A stretch of 64,000 nucleotides of DNA from Saprospirales bacterium (GTDB lineage Bacteria; Bacteroidota; Bacteroidia; Chitinophagales; Saprospiraceae), in the NCBI GenBank assembly GCA_016711045.1, contig JADJTT010000003.1, positions 652,604 through 716,603 on the forward strand, read 5' to 3'. This document shows, piece after piece, positions 1 through 9,273 of this stretch. The translations under genes were made by a program, and so were the position numbers. Each line of letters begins with the position of its first letter. Position 1 is the first letter of the stretch. Below the pieces are notes generated by a model that saw only the letters and a program-made list of their open reading frames with translations, was not told where the DNA came from and ran no database searches.

Positions 1-109
1 TACCGGTGGCGGTATATTCCAGATCATCGAGTACCCCTGCCTGGACCTGAGCGCTGAGCGGAATGCTCATTCCAAAAAGAAGAAAGAAAAATGGCGTAGT
101 TGTTTTCAT
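1..109 (-). CDS. Secreted protein, N-terminal fragment (cut by window edge)
   Basis: An ATG on the minus strand at 109-107 opens a frame that stays open to the window edge. The first residues read MKTTTPFFFLLFGMSIPLSA followed by QVQAG, a typical signal peptide with a cleavage site after SA. Only about 36 residues are visible, so no function can be given. It lies downstream of, and in the same direction as, the Omp28-type gene, but a terminator hairpin at 207-247 separates the two. Confidence 0.6.
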   Translation of the reverse strand, partial: MKTTTPFFFLLFGMSIPLSAQVQAGVLDDLEYTATG

Positions 110-206
110 GGCTTTAGAATTAAAATTATTGATATAAACAAGCACCCCCGACGGCGAGCACTAACAGGATAGACCCCCTTTCCTGCAAAAACGTTGGGAT
201 TGGTCC

Positions 207-247
207 AAAAAAAAAGGGTGCACCAGAGGCACACCCTTTTTTTAAAA
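207..247 (-). terminator. Rho-independent terminator
   Basis: A run of A, the stem GGGTG / CACCC around an 11-base loop, and a run of T form a hairpin flanked by A and T tracts on both sides. It sits just past the stop of the minus-strand Omp28-type gene at 258, so it most likely ends that transcript. Confidence 0.7.
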
Positions 248-257
248 AATGAATTTC

Positions 258-2270
258 TTACCGCTGGATCACCACTTTCTTGGTGATCAGGTAATCATCC
301 ATTTTGATATGCACTTGGTAAACCCCTGCCGGCAGGTTGCTGGCATCGAGCGGGAAGACCAGGTCGCCGTTCAGTATGCCGTAGTCGCGGAAGGCTACTT
401 CTGCGCCCATGGCGTTGAAGATGCGCAAGGTCACCTGGCTGGGTGTTTCCAGATTCAGGCTGACATTGGCGGCATCGGAGAACGGGTTGGGATATACTTC
501 TGCATATTCATTGCGGAATTTTTCGGTCGTACCGTTGACGATCTCCGTATCCAACAGTTCCTGGAAGGTCTGACTGTTGGCGTTAAGGATAGTGCCGTTG
601 GGGCCGATCAGCATTGTCACTGCGAGCATATTGTCCGTGTTGTAGTCGGCGGGGATGTTAACTGCATCAAAGCCAAAGGTCACTACCTGACCTGCGCTTA
701 CAGGAGAAGGCACGCTATTGGGTGCACCAAAGAACCCGCCTACCAGAATACGGCCTACATGGTCGTAGACCATCTGAGCGGCAGGAACAGGACTGGGCAG
801 GTTCTCATAGCCACCCATCGGGCCGCTACCGCCACCGGCATAGTAATTGGACTGGTTGAAACCAGAGGAAGTGCCCGTAACCCCATCTTCTACCAATACC
901 ACAGCGATCCGGTGGGTGCCGGTCACGGCGCTGGAGAAGTCAGCCTGGGAAGTGATCAGAACATCTCCGGTCGTGGCATTGTATTCGGCGCCACTGATCA
1001 GCGTGGCAGGCGGCGCATTTACGATGCGATCGAAGAAGCGGGTTTCGATGGCTTCTATCGTACCGAAGCCGAAGATCTCTTCCCGCATGATCGACATGGT
1101 AGGGAAGGCAGAGAAACCCATGTTGTCGTCGTACTCTGTGACCGTCATCGGGTCGCCGTTGTGTACGGCGATAGGGATGAAATAGTCGGGATACAGGTCA
1201 TACATCTGATCCATAAACACCGCGCCTCTGGGGCACCAGCCACACCAGGTACCGGTACCTTCTTCCACCACTACCCGCTTGCCGGGAGCAGGTACAAGAC
1301 CGGATACGGTAATCGATTTCAGGTCGTTGTCCGGATTGTCATCTTGTGCCAGTCCATTGACATTGGAAACCCAGGCTTCGAAGGTGTTGTCTCCCGCTGC
1401 CACTGTATACACAGCAGAGTGGATATAATTGTAATAGCCGAGGGAAGGCACATTCAGGCCGCTTATATTATCGGTATATTCACTGGTTCCATCCGACCAG
1501 GTAATATCCAGACTGGTGATCGGATTCACACCGGTATTCCGTACGGATCCGCTCACGATCAGTTCACTGCCTACGAGGCTCAGTGGTCTCACCGATACGG
1601 CATTCATGGCCGCATCCAAATCCGGAAGGACAGGAGGCAGGTATTCAAATGATACATCGTCCACATAAAACTGGGAGGTTCCGCTGGCGTACAAGGGGAA
1701 TATATCCATGGAGGCCACAGAATTAGTCGCGTTGATGAAACTTCCCTGCGACACATCATTGATCAAAAGATCCCAATCATTGGTGGTCAGGTCAATACTT
1801 ACATTGAGCTTGAACCACTCCCCAAGCGGGAAAGTGCCGCTGAGCCCTTTGTAGCTGACCACTCCATCGGGTGTGAAGGTCACATCCAACGCCCAGGTAG
1901 AACCAACTGCCACCTCACCCTGAAGGTTGAAGTAGGCGCCGGTGCCTGCTACGACATACATTTGCATCTCAAGATCGAAAGTGCCTTCTGTGTACTTGTC
2001 CCCAAAGGGAAGGATTACGTCACTTGGTCCGCCTCCAGTAGAAGTGCTGTAAAGTTTTAGGGAGTTAACCCCACTAAAAGCTTGCTCAGTAGAAATGGGC
2101 GCATCATCCGATCCACCTCCTGTGCCACTCCAGGTACTCCAATCAGGAGAAGATGCCCCGATCAGGGCCCCGGCTGTGTAGGATTCAAAGTCATCAAAAA
2201 AGGAGGCTTGTGCGGATAAGATACCGGTGCAAAAGAGCCCGATAGCCAGGAAGAGTATAATTTTTTTCAT
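258..2270 (-). CDS. Omp28-related, thioredoxin-like T9SS type A secreted protein
   Basis: 670 aa. Residues 1-20 form a signal peptide ending in LSAQ. Residues about 25-210 look like a jelly-roll (concanavalin/MAM-like) domain starting FFDDFESY. A CARDB-like segment follows (LVGSELIVSGSVRNTG), then an Omp28-type thioredoxin-fold domain with the motif GTWCGWCPRG near residues 340-346; the CxxC pair suggests a redox site. The last 75 residues are a T9SS type A sorting domain (VYPNPFSD ... LPAGVYQVHI ... KKVVIQR). The protein is probably exported and then secreted or anchored at the cell surface by the type IX system. Its substrate is unknown. The frame is intact. Confidence 0.85.
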   Translation of the reverse strand: MKKIILFLAIGLFCTGILSAQASFFDDFESYTAGALIGASSPDWSTWSGTGGGSDDAPISTEQAFSGVNSLKLYSTSTGGGPSDVILPFGDKYTEGTFDLEMQMYVVAGTGAYFNLQGEVAVGSTWALDVTFTPDGVVSYKGLSGTFPLGEWFKLNVSIDLTTNDWDLLINDVSQGSFINATNSVASMDIFPLYASGTSQFYVDDVSFEYLPPVLPDLDAAMNAVSVRPLSLVGSELIVSGSVRNTGVNPITSLDITWSDGTSEYTDNISGLNVPSLGYYNYIHSAVYTVAAGDNTFEAWVSNVNGLAQDDNPDNDLKSITVSGLVPAPGKRVVVEEGTGTWCGWCPRGAVFMDQMYDLYPDYFIPIAVHNGDPMTVTEYDDNMGFSAFPTMSIMREEIFGFGTIEAIETRFFDRIVNAPPATLISGAEYNATTGDVLITSQADFSSAVTGTHRIAVVLVEDGVTGTSSGFNQSNYYAGGGSGPMGGYENLPSPVPAAQMVYDHVGRILVGGFFGAPNSVPSPVSAGQVVTFGFDAVNIPADYNTDNMLAVTMLIGPNGTILNANSQTFQELLDTEIVNGTTEKFRNEYAEVYPNPFSDAANVSLNLETPSQVTLRIFNAMGAEVAFRDYGILNGDLVFPLDASNLPAGVYQVHIKMDDYLITKKVVIQR

Positions 2271-2342
2271 ACTAAAAAGGTTGTTTAAATGTGGTTAAAG
2301 ACCAAAAGTGGTGATGAATATACGGATATTTAGAATAATCGC

Positions 2343-3587
2343 TCATTTTTCCGCCCGTTCCAATACCTTTTTCCAAACGCGGAATACGTTTTTTGAGCAG
2401 ATTTTTTCTATCTCCTCCTCCGTGTAGCCGTGCTTGAGCAATTCGAAAATAAGGTTGGGAAATTGGGACACATCTTTCAACCCCGTAGGCAGTGAATCCC
2501 CTACCCCATCGTAATCAGAGCCCAGACCCACGTGGTCGATGCCCGCGATTTCCACCGCATGGTCGATGTGGTCGGCCACCTTTTGCACAGTGGAAAACAG
2601 CCTGGGATTTTCCTTTTGGAACTGCTCAATGAATTGTTTGCCTTCCTCGCTTTTTTCATCGATTTGTCGGTCATTGAGCAGATTGCGTAATTCAACGCGT
2701 TTCTCGTCATTGTACTTGTCCAGCTCTCCATCCAGAAAACTGGAGCCGAAATTGATCTGAATAACGCCTCCGTTCTTTGCCAGGGCCCGAAGTTGGTCGT
2801 CGTTCATGTTGCGCTCAAAACCGGGCGTAAACACCCTGCAGGAAGAGTGCGAGGCAATTACAGGCACATCCGTGATTTCCAGCACCTGAAAAAAGGTGCT
2901 GTCTGTCACGTGCGAAAGATCGATCATAATGCCCGTGCGGTTCATTTCGCGGACGACCTCCCGCCCGAAAGGACTGAGTCCGTTCCAGGTGCGGGTCGTG
3001 TCGTAGGAGGAATCGCAGATCTGATTGTCTTTGGAGTGGGTAAGGGTAATATAACTAATGCCGCGTTTGCGGAAATAGGCCACATTTGCCAGGTCGTCTT
3101 CGATGGGCGCCCCGTTTTCCATTCCCATCGGCAGGGAGATAAGGCCTTTTTTGAACTGGGCACGCACCTCTTTAGGGGTAGTCGCCACCTGAAATTTGTC
3201 AGGATATGCCCTGGCAATACTTCGAACCATATTGATCAGCGAGTCGGCAAATTCCTTGGCGCCTCCTTCCGTCTGGTAGGAAGCCGGCACATAGATGGAC
3301 ATAAAAGGGGCATCCAGTCCACCCTTTTTGGCGCGCACATAATCAAAATCGCCCTGATCGGTTTCGATCGGGATGCCGATCAGTTCTTTGGTCAGGCGAA
3401 AGTTCTGGATCTTCAAGCGAAAAGGCAGGTCCACATGGCCGTCGGTGATGATATACTTATGGGCTAATTCATTGGCCAGGACTTCCAGTTGCTGATCGTC
3501 ATATCCCCGCTGGAGGGGGCTGATCGTTTTGTGGGAGCAGCCAGATAGCAGCAAAAGGAGTGCCAAACAAGGTATCCAAGGGTTCAT
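2343..3587 (-). CDS. Membrane dipeptidase (peptidase family M19), lipoprotein
   Basis: The start is placed at the ATG at 3587, giving MNPWIPCLALLLLLSGCSHK: a lipoprotein signal peptide with lipobox LSGC. The longer frame back to 3689 has no export logic and overlaps the divergent gene at 3675. Family M19 (renal-dipeptidase-like) motifs are visible: DGHVDLPFR (metal-binding His and Asp), MENGAP, THSKDN, SHSSCR and GLGSDYDG near the C-terminus. The enzyme would hydrolyse dipeptides with zinc at the periplasmic membrane face. About 414 aa, normal for the family. Confidence 0.88.
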   Translation of the reverse strand: MNPWIPCLALLLLLSGCSHKTISPLQRGYDDQQLEVLANELAHKYIITDGHVDLPFRLKIQNFRLTKELIGIPIETDQGDFDYVRAKKGGLDAPFMSIYVPASYQTEGGAKEFADSLINMVRSIARAYPDKFQVATTPKEVRAQFKKGLISLPMGMENGAPIEDDLANVAYFRKRGISYITLTHSKDNQICDSSYDTTRTWNGLSPFGREVVREMNRTGIMIDLSHVTDSTFFQVLEITDVPVIASHSSCRVFTPGFERNMNDDQLRALAKNGGVIQINFGSSFLDGELDKYNDEKRVELRNLLNDRQIDEKSEEGKQFIEQFQKENPRLFSTVQKVADHIDHAVEIAGIDHVGLGSDYDGVGDSLPTGLKDVSQFPNLIFELLKHGYTEEEIEKICSKNVFRVWKKVLERAEK

Positions 3588-3674
3588 AATTGGAAATTTT
3601 AAGGTATCAAGGTAGGAAATTTTCAACACCCCGGCCCCTATAGAAAACCAGGAAAAAAACCGTATCTTTTCTCC

Positions 3675-4973
3675 ATGGAATTTTGGCAAAACCTCGGCTT
3701 CAATGAAGAACTCCTGAAGGCCTTTCAGGAATTGCTCATCGTGTTGGGTATAGGCCTGTTATTGGGGCTGGAGCGCGAATTTGCCAAAGGGGTCAGGGAC
3801 CAAGAACGGTTGTTTGCCGGGGTGCGCACCTTTCCAATCGTGGCCCTGTTGGGCTACCTGTCGCTCCTGCTGGGCGTCGAGTATTCGATATGGATATTTG
3901 TCGGTACACTGTTTGGCGCTTCGGCGCTCATCGCCATGTCGTATCTGGGGTCGAAAGACCAGCACCTGGGCACCACGACCGAATTCACCTTGCTGATCAC
4001 CTTTCTGCTCGGCAGCCTCGTATTCACCGGGCGTTATCACCTCGCGGTGAGCATAACGGTGATCGTCACAGCGCTTTTGGCATTCAAAGCCAGGATGCAC
4101 GAGGTGATACACTCCCTTTCGGAGAAAGACATTCAGTCTATCCTGACATTTGTGGTGATCACTGCCCTCGTACTTCCCCTTTTACCCAATAAGGATATGG
4201 GCCCTTACGGGATCATCAACCTGTACAAGATCTGGCTGATCGTGGTTATTTTCGTCGCCCTGAACTTTGTAGGTTATTTCCTGACCAAGTTTCTCGATCA
4301 GAAAAAATCCACCCTCATGACCGGCATCCTCGGGGGCTTTGTGTCCAGCACAGCAACAACCTGGTTTTTCTCCCGGCAGAGCGGCAAAAGGGAGCAGGGT
4401 GGGGTCATCGAATCAGCGGCTATTATTCTGGCTTCTTCCATCATGTTTCCCAGGCTATTGATCTGGTTGCTGCTACTCAATGTATCCCTGTTTAGGGATC
4501 TGTGGTTGCCTGTCACGCTTCTTGGCGTCGGTGGCATCGGCCTCGGGTACTGGATCGCCCGCAACCGGAGTGATCAGGTTGCAGAAGGTCCGCCTAAAGA
4601 GGTCAGCAACCCGATCAATTTGCGGGAGGCGCTTTTCTTTGCGGTCATTTACCTCGTTATTCAATTTATCGTGGGCTATTCAAACGAGCATTTTGGAGAA
4701 AAAGGCGTCTACATCGCTTCCGGCATTTCGGGTATCACCGATATCGATGCCATCACCATTTCCATGGCCAATTTCGCCAAAGGCGGGATGAGCGAATTAG
4801 TGGCGGGTACGGCCATTCTCATTGCCGCCTTAGCCAATACGCTGGTCAAATACCTCTTCTGCCTGACTTTTGGCAACCGTCGCCTAAAGAAATATACCAG
4901 TCTGGCTTTCGTGCCGTTGTTTCTGTTCGGGATCGGGTATATCGTATTTCGGTTAATGGCTTTTAATTTTTAA
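3675..4973 (+). CDS. MgtC/SapB family membrane protein with DUF4010 domain
   Basis: 432 aa integral membrane protein with many hydrophobic helices. The N-terminus (FQELLIVLGIGLLLGLEREF ... GVRTFPIVALLGYLS) is the MgtC/SapB signature. The remainder, with GGFVSSTATTWFFSR and GITDIDAITISMANFA, matches the DUF4010 C-terminal half that is often fused to MgtC domains. The transported or sensed substrate is unknown. It is divergent from the M19 dipeptidase. Its 3' end overlaps the convergent gene at 4963 by 11 bases, so the two coding ends share DNA. Confidence 0.85.
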   Translation: MEFWQNLGFNEELLKAFQELLIVLGIGLLLGLEREFAKGVRDQERLFAGVRTFPIVALLGYLSLLLGVEYSIWIFVGTLFGASALIAMSYLGSKDQHLGTTTEFTLLITFLLGSLVFTGRYHLAVSITVIVTALLAFKARMHEVIHSLSEKDIQSILTFVVITALVLPLLPNKDMGPYGIINLYKIWLIVVIFVALNFVGYFLTKFLDQKKSTLMTGILGGFVSSTATTWFFSRQSGKREQGGVIESAAIILASSIMFPRLLIWLLLLNVSLFRDLWLPVTLLGVGGIGLGYWIARNRSDQVAEGPPKEVSNPINLREALFFAVIYLVIQFIVGYSNEHFGEKGVYIASGISGITDIDAITISMANFAKGGMSELVAGTAILIAALANTLVKYLFCLTFGNRRLKKYTSLAFVPLFLFGIGYIVFRLMAFNF

Positions 4974-5991
4974 CAAAAGTCTTAACCACCATTTTCTCAT
5001 CCCCCAAAATTTCGAAGAACTCTTCGAGCGACTCCCGAACCTCCTTACACGCCCGCTCTTCCAGGAATTCAAATCCATTCACACACCGGAGAAGATCTTC
5101 TTTTTTTTCCAGAAAAAACCGGGCCGTTTGAAGGGCCTCCTCTTCTGTTACATCTAATCCCATAAAGTAACGCTCTGTCACGGATTTGATGGGAAAAGCT
5201 GCGGCTGGCACAGCATAATGGGTATTCACCAGTCCCGCATAGTCGAAGTCGTAGGGAATAGGTACGACCCGATTGGAATAATCGGGTACATGGACCAAAA
5301 GAAGATTATGGCGGTTGGGCACCGACCAATCGGTATTGGAGATCATGTATTCAAAAAAGACCATTTTCAGGTAGGCATCGCGTTCCAGCACCCCTGAGTT
5401 GATAATACCCCGGTCCACAATATCGCAATGGAGGCGGCTGGAAATTTCTTCTTCGTGTTCGATCAATATGCCGTAGGAGGAAAAACGCTCCTTAGTATCC
5501 CGAAGTGCTTCCATTTTGACGATCCTGGCGCGGATACAGATCGGATGAACCTGTTCGTATAATTTGTAGATCAGGGCCTCTCTGAACAGGTAGTCCAGGT
5601 CTTTTTTGGAATTCCCGCAGGGCAACACAAATTTAATTTCATTCATCGAATTAAATCCCAACCCACGAAGATCCCGCTTGGGTATCTTGACCTTGACCGG
5701 CGGATAGCTGCAGACCTCTTTTCGAATATTCCCACGGGTCTTGAGCTTGACATCCAGATCCGCCCAACTTCCATCGGCCTTTTGGAAGGAAAACCGGGCA
5801 TCCTGATACTGTTCCGCCATTTTGGTGCGCAACAACAATCCCCAGTTTGTATCTAATTTCACAAGCGGCAGGGAGTCGTGTTGGTTGTAAAAATAATCGA
5901 AAATGGAAATGGACTCGGTTTCCTGGGCAGATAGGAAGGAGGCGGAAAGGAGGCAGCAAAATGCCAAAACGATTTTTAGTGACCTTGTCAT
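4963..5991 (-). CDS. Secreted protein, possible CotH-like atypical kinase fold
   Basis: The start is placed at the ATG at 5991 (MTRSLKIVLAFCCLLSASFLSAQ), which gives a clean signal peptide. The longer frame would begin inside a heptamer repeat. No catalogue family is certain. The segment FFEYMISNTDWSVPNRHNLL followed by VPIPYDFDYAGLVN resembles the catalytic loop (N..D..N) and DFD metal-binding motif of CotH/FAM20-like atypical kinases; this is inference from motif spacing only. The mature protein has about 320 residues. It is probably periplasmic or on the cell surface. It may share a transcript with the phosphoesterase gene upstream at 6079-7164. Confidence 0.6.
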   Translation of the reverse strand: MTRSLKIVLAFCCLLSASFLSAQETESISIFDYFYNQHDSLPLVKLDTNWGLLLRTKMAEQYQDARFSFQKADGSWADLDVKLKTRGNIRKEVCSYPPVKVKIPKRDLRGLGFNSMNEIKFVLPCGNSKKDLDYLFREALIYKLYEQVHPICIRARIVKMEALRDTKERFSSYGILIEHEEEISSRLHCDIVDRGIINSGVLERDAYLKMVFFEYMISNTDWSVPNRHNLLLVHVPDYSNRVVPIPYDFDYAGLVNTHYAVPAAAFPIKSVTERYFMGLDVTEEEALQTARFFLEKKEDLLRCVNGFEFLEERACKEVRESLEEFFEILGDEKMVVKTFVKN

Positions 5992-6002
5992 TGCATTAAA
6001 TT

Positions 6003-6070
6003 GTGAAGAGTGAAGAGTGAACGGTGAACGGCGATTCATTTCTCTTCACTCCTCACCCTTCACCCTTCAC
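6003..6070. repeat. Heptamer tandem repeat with inverted arms (GTGAAGA/GTGAACG)
   Basis: The left arm is GTGAAGA GTGAAGA GTGAACG GTGAACG. The right arm, from 6044, is the diverged reverse complement (CTTCACT CCTCACC CTTCACC CTTCAC). The repeat period is exactly 7. It starts 8 bases after the stop of the phosphoesterase gene at 6079 and could fold into a hairpin between two minus-strand genes. Confidence 0.75.
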
Positions 6071-6078
6071 TAAAAGAA

Positions 6079-7164
6079 TCACTTCAATTTGACTTTTTCC
6101 CCATTGAGCAACCCCCTGTAAAATTTCCCTTCTTCATAGACCAGTACCTCTCCTTCTTTACCGAGTTGAATCGAGGAATCTACCCCGATGATCTTTCGCT
6201 TAAAAAAGGAGGTGACTTTGGGAAACGGGGTATGCCCGACGATAATGTGTTTTTTTCCAAGCCGCTTGAGCAATGCCTGTGCCCTGGCTTTGGTAAATGA
6301 TTCATTGAAATAGCCGCGATACCAGATCGGGCCATCCTCGCCATTCAGTACCCGCAAGATGGGGTCAGCCTGTATATATTCTTCCGGTTGGTCGATGATC
6401 CGCTCCTGGAAAGTGGTATTTATTTCTCCGAAGGAGAGATCCAGGTCGAGGCAGGTTTCTGAAAACCCGGCATGTACAAAGACCATATCGTTGATCGAAA
6501 TAGCCACCGGCTTGGAACGAATCCACCTCCCAAGATAAGTGTCGGGACCAAATAGCTGGGGGTAGGGCTTGCGCAGCATGATCGTGGTGTATCGGTATTT
6601 TTTATTGACGTACCGGAGGTCGTTCCCCAAGTTCATCACTTCGTGATTGCCGATGAGGTAGTGTACCATTCCACCTTCCATTTCAGCCTCTTTTTCCAAA
6701 TTGTATACCAGCCACAGGATGTCCAACACATCTCCCCCCCGGTCGAAAACATCGCCGACCACGACCAGGTGGCCTTCCCCAAACGTCCAGTGATTGCTAT
6801 GGTCGATCACGCCATGTGCGCGGAGCAAGTCCACCATCAGCGTATACTGTCCGTGGATATCGCTAATGGCGACCAGGTTTTTCACCCCTTCATAAGCGGT
6901 CACGGAGCTGAGCTGAAAAGTGGTTTTTGGGTCTATAAAGGAAGGTACAAACGAGGAAGAAACTTCCGGCGCCAGGACCAGTTGCTCGCCCGCTTGAAGC
7001 GTATCTTCCTGTAATTCCCCTTCAGACACCCATTGAGCCACGAGTTGATCTTCCTGGTAAAAGATATAGGGGGCGTCGTAGAAGGTGCTATCTACTTTAA
7101 AAAAGGTCTGTGCATGGAGAAACCCGCTCAGGCAGAGGGTAAAAAGGAGAAGGTAAAATTTCAT
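6079..7164 (-). CDS. Secreted calcineurin-like metallophosphoesterase
   Basis: The start is placed at 7164 (MKFYLLLFTLCLSGFLHAQ, signal peptide); a start at 7206 is possible but gives a poorer N-terminus. Metallophosphoesterase motifs are all present in order: ISDIHGQY, VVGDVFDRGGDV, LIGNHEVM, FVHAGFS and IIVGHTPF. These are the metal ligands and catalytic residues of the PPP/Shewanella-like phosphatase type. Expected location is the periplasm. The substrate (phosphoprotein or small phosphate ester) is not readable from sequence. About 361 aa, intact. A short spacer carrying a heptamer repeat separates it from the next minus-strand gene. Confidence 0.85.
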   Translation of the reverse strand: MKFYLLLFTLCLSGFLHAQTFFKVDSTFYDAPYIFYQEDQLVAQWVSEGELQEDTLQAGEQLVLAPEVSSSFVPSFIDPKTTFQLSSVTAYEGVKNLVAISDIHGQYTLMVDLLRAHGVIDHSNHWTFGEGHLVVVGDVFDRGGDVLDILWLVYNLEKEAEMEGGMVHYLIGNHEVMNLGNDLRYVNKKYRYTTIMLRKPYPQLFGPDTYLGRWIRSKPVAISINDMVFVHAGFSETCLDLDLSFGEINTTFQERIIDQPEEYIQADPILRVLNGEDGPIWYRGYFNESFTKARAQALLKRLGKKHIIVGHTPFPKVTSFFKRKIIGVDSSIQLGKEGEVLVYEEGKFYRGLLNGEKVKLK

Positions 7165-7388
7165 AGTTGCGGTTATAGTAAAAACAAGATAGGGGTATTT
7201 TTTCACTTTGTGCCCGTGCAGTTACGATCCTCCCTATCCATATTCCTTCACTTTCTGACTCACCCATTCCCTGATTTGCTTACTGTCGGTGAAAGGGATC
7301 AGTTTTTCGTTCCCATGCAGGCGCCGAATCGGCGCGGGTTGTGGTAATTCCGGCCAACAAAAGGTGAAAAAAAATGAATATAAACGGC

Positions 7389-7396
7389 TAAGTTTG
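7389..7396 (+). promoter_or_regulatory. Bacteroidota -7 box candidate
   Basis: TAAGTTTG is an exact match to the TAnnTTTG -7 element, 26 bases before the ATG of the DUF2271 gene. No TTG lies at the expected distance upstream, so only the -7 half is supported. The rest of the 216-base gap shows no further feature. Confidence 0.4.
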
Positions 7397-7422
7397 AGTT
7401 CAAACAAACAAAAACAGCTGTT

Positions 7423-8174
7423 ATGAAAAAGACCATCCTTCCTCTTTTGCTCCTATTTCTATTTGCAGGCGCACTCTTCTCCCAAACTTCCGGCGAACTT
7501 TCCGTCACCGTGACGACCAGCGCGACCCCGGGTAATTTCGCCCCCAAAAACATCGTCGCCATCTGGATCGAAGATGAGGCCGGAAATTTCGTCAAAACCC
7601 TCTGGCCTATGCCCAGCAACGCAAAACCCATCTGAATACCTGGCAAGCCTCCACAGGTGCAGCCGGGTCGGAGTTTAACGTGGTCGACGCCGTTACCGGA
7701 GCTACCCGGACCAGCCATGGGACCCGCAGCTGCACCTGGAATGCGACCCATTTTTCAGGAAATTTGGTCGACGACGGAACCTACAAGGTCTGGATGGAAC
7801 TGACCGACAAGAACGGGACCGGCAACTTTTCCTCCTTTTCCTTTGTAAAAGGACCCGACCCGATAACCCTAACCCCGGACAATGTGCCCAGCTTTGCCAG
7901 TATTGCCATCACCTGGACGCCTGTGGCCCCCAGCGAGGTTACTTCCACCCGACTATCGGATGTATATTCAATTTTTCCCAATCCCGGCGATGGCCTTTAT
8001 TCCATTTCCGGAAATATCGATCGCTACGAGGTCCGGTCGATCGCTGGAGATTGGATACAATCCGGTCGTGGCGCTACCGTTGATATTCGTCATTTGCCCG
8101 ATGGGGTCTACCTCTTCGTACTGAAAACAGAAAACGGGGTTGTGGTAAGAAAGGCTCTAAAATCCAGTTTATAG
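7423..8174 (+). CDS. DUF2271 family secreted protein with T9SS-like tail (one frameshift)
   Basis: It starts with a signal peptide (MKKTILPLLLLFLFAGALFSQ). The first frame ends at 7635, and the protein continues in another frame as AYAQQRKTHLNTWQASTG, then VDAVTGATRTSHGT and DGTYKVWMELTDKNGTG, which are DUF2271 signatures. The break lies near 7602, where one missing G in CTCTGG restores KTLWAYAQQ. The C-terminal 75 residues (VYSIFPNPGDGLYSI ... LPDGVYLFVLKTENG) look like a short T9SS type A sorting domain. Full length is about 250 aa. Function is unknown; DUF2271 proteins are exported and often sit near redox or flavin-transfer genes. A sequencing indel is the likely cause of the break. Confidence 0.72.
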
Positions 8175-8182
8175 GGAGCTAC

Positions 8183-9046
8183 TTATTTCATCCCTTCACC
8201 CCCCAAATTCCCCTTCACATACACCACGATCCGCCGCACCGTCTTGCGGCGGATCTCCAGTTCCAACTCCCGGTTGATCTGTTTGAGTACGTATTGGAAT
8301 TTGAGCGCCAGGCTGTCTTTGCGGATCTCATTTACGCGGAGCAGGAAACTGCCGGGTTCGATGAACTGGTGATAGTCGCGGATCGCTTCGCTCAGCTCGG
8401 CTTCCAGCTGTTCGATCGAATGCACGGCGCCCAGGCTCACTTCAAACTCCAGGCTGACGCGGCGGATCTGCTTCTTGGTGTAATTGACGATCTCGTTCGA
8501 AAAAACCTTCGAGTTGGGAATGTAAATGATGTCATCGTCCTCGTCGAGGAATGCGATCTTGGTCAGGCTCATGCCGATGATCTTGCCTTTGTGCGCCCCG
8601 ATCTTGATGTAATCGCCGATCGACATTTCATGAGAGGAAAACCCAATGATGATCCCGGAAATGATCTCGGAGATATAATCCTTGGAAATGATTGCAATAG
8701 CCGCCGCCACAATACTCAGGGAGGTGAAGAGCGTCTTGGGATCGACGCCGAATAATCCGATCACCAGCGTAACCAGCGCGCCGGCAACCAACAGGAAATA
8801 GATGTTTTTAAGGGCCAGGATAATGTTGTCTACTTCCTCCTCTTCCATCCCTTTTCGTTGGCGGTAAATCCAGGAAAGGACAACCACTACCAAATCGGCC
8901 GACAGAAAAAAGATGAAAAACCCCACGATCAGGTCGATCAGTTCAAAGTTCTTTTCAAGTGCTCCCAACCATTGATGGTAGTTCAGATCGGAATAGACCA
9001 ACAAGGTGAGCAATGTGATCCGAAGGACCAGAAATAATAGCTTCAT
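8183..9046 (-). CDS. Small-conductance mechanosensitive channel (MscS family)
   Basis: The start is placed at the ATG at 9046 (MKLLFLVLRITLLTLLVYSD); the longer frame would run through a perfect hairpin at 9088. About 287 aa with three or four N-terminal membrane helices, then the pore-lining TM3 region (TSLSIVAAAIAIISKDYISEIISGIIIGF) and the MscS beta-domain (IGDYIKIGAHKGKIIGMSLTKIAF, YIPNSKVFSNEIVNYTK). It is expected in the inner membrane, relieving turgor on hypo-osmotic shock. It is convergent with the DUF2271 gene. Confidence 0.87.
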   Translation of the reverse strand: MKLLFLVLRITLLTLLVYSDLNYHQWLGALEKNFELIDLIVGFFIFFLSADLVVVVLSWIYRQRKGMEEEEVDNIILALKNIYFLLVAGALVTLVIGLFGVDPKTLFTSLSIVAAAIAIISKDYISEIISGIIIGFSSHEMSIGDYIKIGAHKGKIIGMSLTKIAFLDEDDDIIYIPNSKVFSNEIVNYTKKQIRRVSLEFEVSLGAVHSIEQLEAELSEAIRDYHQFIEPGSFLLRVNEIRKDSLALKFQYVLKQINRELELEIRRKTVRRIVVYVKGNLGGEGMK

Positions 9047-9087
9047 TCTATTATCGTTTATGCCGCAAATAAGTGCCTGGACAAAAA

Positions 9088-9128
9088 TATAGACATGTGG
9101 GCGACCGCTGGTCGCCCACATGTCTATA
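9088..9128. repeat. Perfect hairpin, 19-bp arms, 3-base loop
   Basis: TATAGACATGTGGGCGACC, then GCT, then the exact reverse complement. It lies between the divergent MscS and oxygenase genes, 41 bases from the MscS start. No T tract follows, so it is not a standard terminator. Confidence 0.85.
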
Positions 9129-9129
9129 A

Positions 9130-9160
9130 CAATTATCAGGGCCTCTGGCGCTGATAATTG
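9130..9160. repeat. Second hairpin, CAATTATCAG arms
   Basis: CAATTATCAG and its reverse complement enclose an 11-base loop that itself pairs GCC with GGC. It follows the first hairpin after a single base, giving two hairpins in tandem in a divergent intergenic region. Confidence 0.8.
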
Positions 9161-9273
9161 CTATATTTATTTTGTCCTTTCACTTATGCAGCTTTTGATT
9201 TTCAAACAAGCGGACAAGTGTGTGGGCATATTTTGTACCTTCGCTTCTTCAGCAAAATACCAACGCCATCTCT

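Noticed and set aside
249..1652. 467-aa open frame on the plus strand
   Set aside because: It is antisense to the Omp28/T9SS gene, has no recognisable motif and shows the Gly/His/Ile-rich composition of a shadow frame.
8294..8755. 153-aa plus-strand frame
   Set aside because: Antisense to the MscS gene; the channel motifs on the minus strand explain the region.
9236..9243. TACCTTCG as a promoter for the oxygenase gene
   Set aside because: No TTG lies about 20 bases upstream; kept only as a comparison to the candidate at 40764.
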